A DNA stretch of 12,438 nucleotides from Ruminococcaceae bacterium UBA5397 (GTDB lineage: Bacteria; Bacillota; Clostridia; Oscillospirales; Acutalibacteraceae): the NCBI GenBank assembly GCA_002411615.1, contig DHOF01000069.1, forward strand, positions 4,734-17,171, written 5' to 3'. The notes beneath the pieces were generated by a model, which made no database searches, was not told where the DNA came from, and saw only the letters and a program-made list of their open reading frames with translations. How positions within the stretch are numbered: the stretch's first letter is position 1; the number at the start of each line of letters is the position of its first letter. Below are positions 6,526 to 12,438 of the stretch, piece by piece. The translations under genes were made by a program, and so were the position numbers.

Positions 6526-8120
6526 TATTCCATGGATTTTTGAAGAACCTTTTCTGCACAGCGAATGCCATCGACCGCTGCAGAAACAATTCCGCCTGCA
6601 TATCCGGCACCTTCTCCGCATGGATAAAGCCCAGGAATCGAAACGGATTCATAATTTTCTCCACGCACAATCCGAACCGGAGAAGAAGAACGAGATTCTA
6701 CTGCCGTCAACAAAGCATCGGGATCGGAAAACCCATGCAGTTTTTGATTCATTCTAAGGATTCCTTGTCCCATTGCCTCACAGAGAAATTTTGGAAGGCA
6801 TTCCTGTAAATTTGCCGGCTGAACTCCTCTTGGATAAGTTGGCTGGACGGTTCCGAAAGAACTCGTCTTTTTGTCATTCAAAAAGTCCCCCACGCGCTGA
6901 CATGGCGCCAAATAAGCGCCGCCTCCCGCTAAAAACGCTGCTTTTTCTAATTCACGTTGAAATTCAATGCCGGAAAGCGGATGATCGCTTCCAAAATCCT
7001 GCGGTGTAATTCCAACCAAAAGCGCCGAATTTGCATTTTTACCATCTCTTGCAAAAGCACTCATTCCATTTGTAACGACTCTTCCCTCTTCACTGGCAGC
7101 TGCAACGACCGTGCCGCCGGGACACATGCAGAAGGTAAAAACGCCGCGCCCATTTTCCAGATGAACCGCCATACGATAATCAGCTGCACCCAAAGCCGGT
7201 TCTTCAGAAAAAGCGCCATATTGGCTCTCATTAATTTTCTGCTGCAAATGCTCAATTCTCGCACCGACCGCAAATGGTTTTGGTTCCAGAAGAGCGCCTT
7301 CTTTTAAAAGCATCGAAAAAGTATCCCGTGCACTGTGCCCGACTGCTAAAATCAGCTGCTCACATGGAATTTCAGAAAATCCATCCAAAGAATGAACTCG
7401 TATCCCCTTTAAAGAACCATCAGAATTGCGCAAAAATCCATCTACTCGACTGTGAAAATGCACTTCTCCACCCAAGGACAATATTTGATTTCGCAAAGTC
7501 CCAATGGTTTTGGGCAGCAGATCTGTTCCAATATGCGGTTTTGCCTCCCACAAAATAGACTCCGGCGCCCCCGCCGAAACAAATTGTTCCAAAACATAAC
7601 GGATTCGAATATCTTTTGTTCCAGTATTCAGCTTTCCATCGGAAAAAGTCCCCGCTCCTCCTTCTCCAAATTGCACATTGCTTTCTGGGTTAAGTATGCC
7701 AGTCTTCCAAAAATCCTGTACCGATCTCTGCCGTTCTTCCACCGAAGCTCCGCGCTCCAAAACGATCGGACACTGTCCCGATTTCGCCAAAATCAGGGCT
7801 GCAAACAATCCCGCAGGACCAAAGCCAGCGATTACCGGACGCGCTGCTAGCCGCTTACTTTCAGGCAAAACATAGCGATAAGGAACTGCCTCTGTTATCT
7901 TCGAATTGCGGGAAACTCCATGAATTTTATGATCAACTTCGACTTCCACCGTACAGATAAAATGAATCTGATCTTTATGGCGTGCATCTACTGATTTTTT
8001 TGTAAGTTCCAAATGACGAATCTCTTTCGGAGGGATCTGCAAACTGCGCGCTGCCAGCTTAAAAAGGTCCTCCTGCCGATAAGAAAGCGGCAGTGACAGT
8101 GATGTAATTCGATATCTCAT
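6525..8120 (-). CDS. FAD-dependent oxidoreductase of the COG2509 type, function unknown
   Basis: The 531-residue product begins with about 90 residues of an N-terminal domain of unknown role. A dinucleotide-binding Rossmann motif follows (VIAGFGPAGLFAALILA, residues 96-112), with PIVLERG ending the second strand and an acidic residue for the FAD ribose. NVQFGEGGAGTFSDGKLNTGTK is a conserved stretch of this family, and the C-terminal SIPGLYPCGEGAGYAGGIVSAAVDG closes the FAD site. The fold suggests a flavin-dependent dehydrogenase or reductase; no substrate is established. The ATG at 8120 is preferred over the in-frame extension to 8177 because GGGAGGG (8127-8133) sits 6 bases before it and the family starts with this R/Y-x-I-x-x-L segment. 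It overlaps the upstream flavoprotein gene by 4 bases (ATGA), so translation is coupled. Confidence 0.88.
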   Translation of the reverse strand: MRYRITSLSLPLSYRQEDLFKLAARSLQIPPKEIRHLELTKKSVDARHKDQIHFICTVEVEVDHKIHGVSRNSKITEAVPYRYVLPESKRLAARPVIAGFGPAGLFAALILAKSGQCPIVLERGASVEERQRSVQDFWKTGILNPESNVQFGEGGAGTFSDGKLNTGTKDIRIRYVLEQFVSAGAPESILWEAKPHIGTDLLPKTIGTLRNQILSLGGEVHFHSRVDGFLRNSDGSLKGIRVHSLDGFSEIPCEQLILAVGHSARDTFSMLLKEGALLEPKPFAVGARIEHLQQKINESQYGAFSEEPALGAADYRMAVHLENGRGVFTFCMCPGGTVVAAASEEGRVVTNGMSAFARDGKNANSALLVGITPQDFGSDHPLSGIEFQRELEKAAFLAGGGAYLAPCQRVGDFLNDKKTSSFGTVQPTYPRGVQPANLQECLPKFLCEAMGQGILRMNQKLHGFSDPDALLTAVESRSSSPVRIVRGENYESVSIPGLYPCGEGAGYAGGIVSAAVDGIRCAEKVLQKSME

Positions 8121-9241
8121 ATTGTTCCCTCCCGACTGATTTTTTCGGCTGCCGCCATCGCGGTAATCCACGCCCAATGCAGATTAAAGCCGCCGCAGTC
8201 TCCATTCAGATTCAAAAGTTCTCCCAAGATCCAAAGGCCCCGAACTTTTCGCGACTCACAGGATTCATCAATTTCATCCAATGGAACCCCGCCAACTGTA
8301 ATCTGCGCATTTTGAAACGGTGCTGTCTTTTGTACGGTAAACTGCAAATGTTTACAATTTTCAGGCGTACAAATGGCAGCCAATGCTTTCGGCAGAACGC
8401 CCTGTAACGAACCATCACATGCTTCTGCCAATAATTTTAAGGTCTTTACATCATATTCCGGTGCTAGATCCAACGAAATAAGATCCCCCGGCAAAGCTTT
8501 TCCGGAAAGATCAAAAATGCAGATTCCCGAAAGTCCTTGTGCTGTAAATTGAATTTCCCCCATTGCACAGGCGATCACTTTTCCTTTGCGAAGCAAAGTC
8601 ACCATTCCCCGAGCCCTTATGCCCTTTAGGGTTCGAATTTTCTGCTGTTCCTCAACAAAGATCGGACAAAGCCCTGGTTTCAGGCTGCTAACCATATGAC
8701 CAAGCTGCCGCAGCAGATCATATCCGGAAGAAAATTTTGCACTGCTTTTTCCTCCGGTCGCTAAAATACAGGTTTGAGCTCTTATTTTTTCGTGATCTTT
8801 CGAACTGAGAAGAAAGCCATTCCCATCTTTTTGAATTTCGACCACTTCAAATTCACAGCATTCGCGTACCCCCAGCAACTCAAGACGGGCACGCAGAAGA
8901 TTGAGAACCGATGAAGCCTGCATGCTGTAGGGATAAACGCGCCCTTCTCCCTCTTCTCTGCAGAGAAGCCCGATTTTTTGGAATGATTCCATCACGGTCT
9001 CGGGAGAATATTTTTGCAAAAGCACTTCTGCTTTTTTGACGTCTCCATGGTAATGCTCCTGCGAAGCCCGAAGGTTTGTAAGATTGCAGTGTCCATTCCC
9101 GGTGGCAAGTAACTTTGTGCCAACCCGTTTTCCTGCTTCCAAAATTAAAATATTTTTTCCGCCAAGTTTCTCTGCAACTTGTACTGCACAAAAAAGTCCG
9201 GAAGCTCCCCCTCCGACAATTACGATTGGAATTTGCTGCAT
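8117..9241 (-). CDS. BaiN/HI0933-like flavoprotein (YhiN family)
   Basis: The 374-residue product is an FAD-binding protein of the HI0933-like family, often annotated as aminoacetone oxidase-family or BaiN-like. The FAD motif VIVGGGASGLFCAVQVA is at the N-terminus (GGGASG at residues 10-15), then ILEAGKRVGTKLLATGNGHCNLTN, the family's most diagnostic stretch. QITVGGVPLDEID and GDCGGFNLHWAWITAMAAAEK form the conserved C-terminal FAD-contacting end. A few family members act as flavin reductases on steroid or other ring substrates, but for most no reaction is known, and bile-acid activity should not be assumed here. The ATG at 9241 is preceded by GGGGGAT at suitable spacing and by a good promoter. 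It is first of a two-gene operon whose second gene is also a flavoprotein. Confidence 0.9.
   Translation of the reverse strand: MQQIPIVIVGGGASGLFCAVQVAEKLGGKNILILEAGKRVGTKLLATGNGHCNLTNLRASQEHYHGDVKKAEVLLQKYSPETVMESFQKIGLLCREEGEGRVYPYSMQASSVLNLLRARLELLGVRECCEFEVVEIQKDGNGFLLSSKDHEKIRAQTCILATGGKSSAKFSSGYDLLRQLGHMVSSLKPGLCPIFVEEQQKIRTLKGIRARGMVTLLRKGKVIACAMGEIQFTAQGLSGICIFDLSGKALPGDLISLDLAPEYDVKTLKLLAEACDGSLQGVLPKALAAICTPENCKHLQFTVQKTAPFQNAQITVGGVPLDEIDESCESRKVRGLWILGELLNLNGDCGGFNLHWAWITAMAAAEKISREGTI
8127..8133 (-). promoter_or_regulatory. Ribosome binding site deciding the COG2509-type gene start
   Basis: The coding strand reads GGGAGGG 6 bases before the ATG at 8120. It lies inside the last codons of the preceding gene, supporting translational coupling and the shorter start. 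Confidence 0.75.
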
Positions 9242-9277
9242 TTTAAAATCCCCCAGTCATCGCTGATATTGCTTAAA

Positions 9278-9306
9278 ATTATACCCTATTCCCCTAAAAA
9301 AATCAA
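9278..9306 (-). promoter_or_regulatory. Predicted sigma-A promoter of the flavoprotein operon
   Basis: On the minus strand a perfect TATAAT (9278-9283) is preceded at 17 bases by TTGATT (9301-9306). Initiation would be near 9271, leaving a leader of about 30 bases. Confidence 0.72.
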
Positions 9307-9327
9307 AAATATAGACATTATCCCCTC

Positions 9328-9361
9328 ATAAAAAGAGATTCAGCTTACACTGAACCTCTTT
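9328..9361 (-). terminator. Rho-independent terminator after the hexosaminidase gene
   Basis: AAAGAGATTCAG (9332-9343) pairs with CTGAACCTCTTT (9350-9361), apart from one G-U pair in the transcript, around a 6-base loop. On the minus strand the stem runs into TTTTT. It lies about 35 bases beyond the stop of the hexosaminidase gene and just upstream of the flavoprotein promoter, insulating the two units. Confidence 0.82.
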
Positions 9362-9395
9362 CTTTAGGACAAACAACAGATTTTAACCACTTTCA

Positions 9396-10706
9396 TCAGC
9401 CTGTCACCTGCTGAACCACTTTTTGATGCTCTTCGCAGCCCAGAATACTCGGGTCGGGAAGCTTTTTATGATCAAACAAATCATATTTGTATTTTAGTGT
9501 TAAAATTCTCAGCACCGAGGTATCAAGGCGTTCTTCTGAAATCGTGCCATTCTGCACTGCTTGTAAGATTGCCTGATAGGCTTCTTCTGGATCTTTGGGC
9601 ATTAAAATCATATCCATTCCAGCCTTTAGTGCCGTTGTAGCTGCTTCTGCCGAAGTGTAATTTTCGGTAATGGCTCCCATATCCATTGCATCGGTAACCG
9701 CGACTCCATGGAAACCAAACTCATTTCTTAAAATTCCCGTAACAACCGGCTGAGAAAGCGTAGCCGGCGTATTATCCCCATTGATCTGCGGCAGGCTGAT
9801 ATGTGCCACCATAATTATTTCTGCTCCAGATTGAATCTGTTCTCTAAAAGGCACCAATTCTGTTTGTTCCAATTCTGCCTTGGTTTTATTCGAAACCGCA
9901 TATCCTACATGCGTATCCGCATCTGTATCCCCATGCCCCGGAAAATGCTTGATAACAGGAATCATCCCGGCATCCCGCAATCCGTTGCTGACTGCGATTG
10001 ACATAGATGCAACCACATTCGGATCGCTGGAAAAAGAACGGTTTCCGATCACGGTATTATTAGGATTGGAAAAGACATCACAATCCGGCGCAAAATCCAA
10101 ATTAAAGCCAAATACAGAAAGTTCACTGCCTAAAACATTGCCGATCTTTCTTGCCAAAACCGTATCGCCGGTATTGCCTACTTCCATCATTGGCGGCACA
10201 GTGGTTACCGGAATAGAATCCGTATTTTTGATTCTCTGAATACGGCCACCTTCCTGGTCAATCGAAATAAAAGGAGGCAGTTTTTCTTGACTTTCTGCCG
10301 TTTGAATATAGCTGCGCACTCCCTCTACTGTACTAATATTTTCTTCAAAGAGCGCAATTCCTCCCGGCTGAATGCTCTGAATTTGCTTTTGTGAAGCTTC
10401 ATCAAGCTTAAAAAGGTTATTCCCATCAGCATCTTTGCGATAGCAAAGGAAAAACAGCTGTCCGACCTTTTGCTCTAATGTCATTTGAGAAAGCGTTTTC
10501 TTCGCCTTAGATTCCGGCGTTACCGTTTCCGATCCTGAATTCACATCCGAAGCAGCTGATTCTTCAGAAGAATTTCTTTTCGATGGCGCCGTAGAAGAGG
10601 GCAAAATTGCCGAACTTTCTAATGGGGAAACCTGTCCGGAGCATCCCGTCAAAAATGCCATCAAAAGCACCGCTATCGTCCCTTTAGTCAGCCATTTCTG
10701 TTTCAT
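9396..10706 (-). CDS. nagZ: Lipoprotein beta-N-acetylhexosaminidase, glycoside hydrolase family 3 (NagZ-like)
   Basis: The enzyme should remove terminal beta-linked N-acetylglucosamine from peptidoglycan fragments or similar glycans outside the membrane. The 436-residue product starts with a short positive N-region, a hydrophobic segment and the lipobox LTGC, with Cys22 as the lipid-attachment site. Residues 23-70 form a Ser/Thr/Glu-rich low-complexity linker. The GH3 TIM barrel follows: SIDQEGGRIQR (148-158), KHFPGHGDT (253-261), the Asp264-x-His266 dyad that acts as acid/base in NagZ enzymes, and the nucleophile Asp339 in VTDAMDMGA. There is no second C-terminal GH3 domain, as in one-domain Gram-negative NagZ. 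No good ribosome binding site precedes the ATG at 10706 (only AGAAAG). It lies 40 bases after the AEC transporter gene with no terminator between, so it is probably co-transcribed. Confidence 0.93.
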   Translation of the reverse strand: MKQKWLTKGTIAVLLMAFLTGCSGQVSPLESSAILPSSTAPSKRNSSEESAASDVNSGSETVTPESKAKKTLSQMTLEQKVGQLFFLCYRKDADGNNLFKLDEASQKQIQSIQPGGIALFEENISTVEGVRSYIQTAESQEKLPPFISIDQEGGRIQRIKNTDSIPVTTVPPMMEVGNTGDTVLARKIGNVLGSELSVFGFNLDFAPDCDVFSNPNNTVIGNRSFSSDPNVVASMSIAVSNGLRDAGMIPVIKHFPGHGDTDADTHVGYAVSNKTKAELEQTELVPFREQIQSGAEIIMVAHISLPQINGDNTPATLSQPVVTGILRNEFGFHGVAVTDAMDMGAITENYTSAEAATTALKAGMDMILMPKDPEEAYQAILQAVQNGTISEERLDTSVLRILTLKYKYDLFDHKKLPDPSILGCEEHQKVVQQVTG

Positions 10707-10746
10707 TATTATTGTTCTTTCTTATTCTGTTGACTTTAATCTTAAG

Positions 10747-11685
10747 CTAAATAAGCTGCATGTTCCTAAGTGAAAAAATCCAGAAGAAAATTGTAACAAC
10801 TGAAGCCACTGTACTAATCACTACAAACTGCCCTGCCAGTTTTCCATCTCCGCCCATATTCTGTGCCATTGCATAGGACGCTGTTGCAACCGGCGCGCCA
10901 TACATCACAAGCAACTGGAAAAGCTCCGGCCCCCGAAAACCAATCGCAGCAGCAATTCCGAGAATCACTGCCGGAAGCAAAATCAATTTTGTAAGAAGTC
11001 CAAGCGTCAGCACTTTTGCATTGCGGGCCATATCGGAAAAATGCAGCGTACCTCCCAACGTAAATAACGCCATCGGAGTCGTCAGATTAGAAAATTGTGC
11101 AACTGTTTTTTCGAGAGCGTCTGGCAAATGAATGCCTAAAAGATAAAAAGCAAGTCCACATAAAGCACCCAAAATCAGCGGATTTGTAATGATATTCTTA
11201 ATTAATTGTTTTGGATTCGGTTTTCTTCCGCGAAACATTTCCAAAACAATCACGGCAATCACATTATAAGCAGGAATCACAATCGAAACTAAAATAGCCG
11301 CTAAAGACGCTTGATCCTCTCCATAAACAGAAATTGTCAATGCCACACCAAACAACACAAAATTACTGCGGTAAATTGCCTGGATCACAACGCCGCGTAC
11401 CGGATTCTCTTTCACCAGCCGTGGTACAATCAAAATGAGCAATACCACAACAATCAATAAACTAACCAACGCATAGATAACTAATTTTGAATCAAGCTGA
11501 AATCCTGACTTGGTTTTGTAAACATTATAAAACATCAAAATTGGAAAGAAACATTTAAAAACCATCGTATTGAGTCGGTTTAAAAACGCTTCATCCACTA
11601 ATTTTGTATGCTGAACTCCATATCCAAAAGCAATATACAGCAAAAATGGCATTACTGCATTTAGCGCAACCCAAAAACTATCCAT
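10747..11685 (-). CDS. AEC-family (auxin efflux carrier-like) membrane transporter
   Basis: The 312-residue product has about ten membrane segments in two five-helix halves, the arrangement and length of the AEC family. The first half begins FWVALNAVMPFLLYIAFGYG and contains LNTMVFKCFFPILMFYNVY. The second half includes NPLILGALCGLAFYLLGI and a PMALFTLGGTLHF segment typical of the repeat's conserved crossover region. Bacterial relatives carry organic acids such as malate or malonate, or other small anions; the substrate here is unknown. The ATG at 11685 is chosen because AGAGAGG lies 8 bases upstream and the product then has family length. The in-frame extension to 11790 (TTG) has no ribosome binding site and would read through a terminator-like hairpin, so it is best seen as leader RNA. 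The hexosaminidase gene follows 40 bases later. Confidence 0.88.
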   Translation of the reverse strand: MDSFWVALNAVMPFLLYIAFGYGVQHTKLVDEAFLNRLNTMVFKCFFPILMFYNVYKTKSGFQLDSKLVIYALVSLLIVVVLLILIVPRLVKENPVRGVVIQAIYRSNFVLFGVALTISVYGEDQASLAAILVSIVIPAYNVIAVIVLEMFRGRKPNPKQLIKNIITNPLILGALCGLAFYLLGIHLPDALEKTVAQFSNLTTPMALFTLGGTLHFSDMARNAKVLTLGLLTKLILLPAVILGIAAAIGFRGPELFQLLVMYGAPVATASYAMAQNMGGDGKLAGQFVVISTVASVVTIFFWIFSLRNMQLI

Positions 11686-11693
11686 CCTAAAAA

Positions 11694-11700
11694 CCTCTCT
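11694..11700 (-). promoter_or_regulatory. Ribosome binding site deciding the AEC transporter start
   Basis: The coding strand reads AGAGAGG 8 bases before the ATG at 11685. No comparable site serves the upstream TTG at 11790. Confidence 0.7.
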
Positions 11701-11717
11701 CATCATTCCGAAATTAT

Positions 11718-11760
11718 AAAAAGCACCTATTTTAGCCAAAAATCGGTGCTTTAAATTTTT
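11718..11760 (-). terminator. Terminator-like hairpin in the leader of the AEC transporter gene (possible attenuator)
   Basis: In the minus-strand RNA the arm AAAGCACC (11752-11745) pairs with GGUGCUUU (11727-11720). An inner AUUUU/AAAAU helix (one U-C mismatch apart) closes a 5-base loop, and the stem is followed by a U-rich run (UUUUUAUAAUUU). It ends about 33 bases before the transporter start and no complete gene lies upstream of it on this strand, so it would stop transcription early unless prevented. Confidence 0.6.
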
Positions 11761-11783
11761 AAGGATACACCATCGGTCCTTAA
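11759..11783 (-). promoter_or_regulatory. Leader hairpin upstream of the attenuator-like terminator
   Basis: In minus-strand RNA, UUAAGGA (11783-11777) and UCCUUAA (11765-11759) form a perfect 7-bp stem with an 11-base loop. The loop segment GGUGU is complementary (one wobble) to GCACC in the 5' arm of the following terminator, so it could act as an anti-terminator or kissing partner. No known riboswitch class is recognised. Confidence 0.4.
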
Positions 11784-11826
11784 TATCCAATCATAGTTAC
11801 AATGTACTCTTTCTTTATAACAATTT

Positions 11827-11855
11827 ATTATATCATGTTTCAAAAGTGTGAACAA
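11827..11855 (-). promoter_or_regulatory. Predicted promoter of the AEC transporter-hexosaminidase unit
   Basis: On the minus strand a perfect TATAAT (11827-11832) lies 17 bases after TTGTTC (11850-11855), a weak -35. Initiation near 11820 would give a leader of about 135 bases that holds both hairpins described at 11718-11783. Confidence 0.5.
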
Positions 11856-11936
11856 GCAATATTCATCAGAATTCATGACAGCTTTTTGTTTCTAGTCTTT
11901 CTTCTTTTAAATTTACTGGTTATTTCAAAAAAGCTA

Positions 11937-11964
11937 TTGACAATTCTGAAAAAGGTGATATTAT
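11937..11964 (+). promoter_or_regulatory. Predicted sigma-A promoter of cysK
   Basis: A perfect TTGACA (11937-11942) is followed after 16 bases by TATTAT (11959-11964), one change from consensus. Initiation would be near 11971. Confidence 0.68.
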
Positions 11965-11969
11965 TAATG

Positions 11970-11995
11970 CATACTAATCATATATGAATAATATG
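11970..11995. promoter_or_regulatory. 26-base imperfect palindrome, likely operator of cysK
   Basis: Centred at 11982/11983, the dyad has the perfect core TCATATATGA (11978-11987) and outer arms CATA/TATG, with 11 of 13 base pairs matching. It begins at the predicted transcription start and ends 2 bases before the ribosome binding site, a good position for a repressor. Cysteine synthesis genes in Firmicutes are often controlled by the Rrf2-type regulator CymR, which is one possible binder. Confidence 0.6.
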
Positions 11996-12009
11996 TTGGA
12001 GGGATTACA

Positions 12010-12438
12010 ATGGCAAAAATTTATAAAAGCCTAACCGAGTTGGTCGGAAAGACACCACTTCTTGAACTGACCAATTTTGAAAAAATTCATCACCTAAAAG
12101 CACACATTCTCGCAAAACTGGAATACTTAAATCCCGCAGGAAGTGTAAAAGACCGTATTGCACTGCGCATGATCAAAGACGCAGAAGAATCCGGAAAACT
12201 CAAGGCTGGCTCTGTAATCATTGAACCAACCAGCGGCAACACCGGAATCGGTCTTGCCAGCGTTGCAGCTGCCCGCGGATATCGAATTGTTTTGACAATG
12301 CCGGAAACAATGAGTGTAGAACGCCGCAGCCTTTTAAAAGCTTACGGTGCAGAGCTTGTGCTGACCGATGGCGCCACCGGAATGAAGGGCGCAATCGCAA
12401 AAGCAGATGAGCTCGCAAAAACGATTCCAAATGCCTAT
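12010..12438 (+). CDS. cysK: Cysteine synthase A (O-acetylserine sulfhydrylase), 3' end outside window
   Basis: The enzyme makes L-cysteine from O-acetylserine and sulfide using pyridoxal phosphate, in the cytoplasm. The first 143 codons are visible, a little under half of the usual 305-310. [10 protein letters not shown] opens the protein, the cofactor lysine is Lys47 in NPAGSVKDR, and the phosphate/substrate loop TSGNTG is at 74-79, followed by [18 protein letters not shown]. These fit CysK better than cystathionine beta-synthase, which would carry extra domains downstream that cannot be checked here. The ATG at 12010 is preceded by GGAGGG (11998-12003) with 6-base spacing. It has its own promoter and a palindromic operator candidate, and is divergent from the AEC transporter. 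The frame is open to the window edge. Confidence 0.95.
   Translation, partial: MAKIYKSLTELVGKTPLLELTNFEKIHHLKAHILAKLEYLNPAGSVKDRIALRMIKDAEESGKLKAGSVIIEPTSGNTGIGLASVAAARGYRIVLTMPETMSVERRSLLKAYGAELVLTDGATGMKGAIAKADELAKTIPNAY

Larger units (their letters stand above)
11686..12009. other. 324-base divergent intergenic region between the AEC transporter and cysK
   Basis: This AT-rich stretch contains no convincing gene. Going right, it holds the transporter's leader with two hairpins, the transporter promoter, a pyrimidine-rich stretch around 11881-11930 in which I see nothing definite, the cysK promoter, a 26-base dyad and the cysK ribosome binding site. A 61-codon ORF at 11802-11987 is judged spurious. 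Confidence 0.8.

Noticed and set aside
8121..8177. 19-residue N-terminal extension of the COG2509-type protein.
   Set aside because: It would overlap the upstream gene by 61 bases and ignore the strong GGGAGGG site before 8120.
11759..11783. Fluoride (crcB) riboswitch, suggested by GAUGGUGU in the leader hairpin loop.
   Set aside because: The loop string is similar, but the flanking stem is in the wrong register and the downstream conserved parts of that class are missing; the gene is also not a fluoride exporter or related gene.
11686..11790. 35-residue N-terminal extension of the AEC transporter from a TTG start.
   Set aside because: There is no ribosome binding site, the extension is charged and precedes the first membrane helix, and its coding region contains a terminator-like hairpin.
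11802..11987. 61-codon plus-strand ORF with a hydrophobic product.
   Set aside because: It has no ribosome binding site, covers both the transporter promoter and the cysK promoter, and its hydrophobicity follows from the T-rich DNA.

Overview
The window looks like chromosomal DNA from a low- to mid-GC Gram-positive anaerobe of the class Clostridia, perhaps an Oscillospiraceae/Ruminococcaceae member. The reasons are a bacterial V-type ATPase operon, strong GGAGG-type ribosome binding sites before most genes, AT-rich intergenic regions with sigma-A-like promoters, a tandem pair of flavoproteins of families common in that class, and a lactate/2-hydroxyacid dehydrogenase. This assignment is inference; there is no rRNA or tRNA to anchor it. 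I see no transposase, CRISPR array, phage gene or tRNA.

Layout. Positions 1-3806 (+) hold the end of a V-type ATPase operon: subunit A (missing its N-terminus), B and D, closed by a strong, symmetric terminator at 3808-3853. Positions 3975-4412 (-) encode a small YdcZ-like DMT membrane protein, and 4543-4779 (-) an AbrB-like regulator with its own terminator. Divergent from the regulator, 5015-6470 (+) is a two-gene unit: a 2-hydroxyacid dehydrogenase whose substrate loop resembles L-2-hydroxyisocaproate dehydrogenase more than classical lactate dehydrogenase, and a hotdog acyl-CoA thioesterase. It is driven by a near-consensus promoter. A bidirectional terminator at 6491-6525 separates it from a convergent two-gene flavoprotein operon (9241 down to 6525, -): a BaiN/HI0933-like protein translationally coupled to a COG2509-like FAD protein. 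Next on the minus strand come an AEC-family transporter (11685-10747) and a lipoprotein glycoside hydrolase family 3 N-acetylhexosaminidase (10706-9396), probably one transcript. The right edge holds the first 143 codons of cysteine synthase (12010 onward, +), divergent from the transporter.

How they work together. The ATPase subunits form the V1 motor. The dehydrogenase and thioesterase may both release organic acids (2-hydroxy acids and free acids from acyl-CoA) under one promoter next to a regulator gene. The hexosaminidase would act outside the membrane on peptidoglycan-type amino sugars. The remaining genes are individually recognisable but have no evident shared pathway.

The most unusual non-coding structures are in the 324-bp region between the transporter and cysK. 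One is a leader with a 7-bp hairpin followed by a terminator-like hairpin just upstream of the transporter start, suggesting attenuation. The other is a 26-bp dyad (11 of 13 pairs) between the cysK promoter and its ribosome binding site, suggesting an operator. I found no clear new multi-gene defence or mobile system; the best candidates for undescribed biology are this leader and operator, and the dehydrogenase-thioesterase unit.
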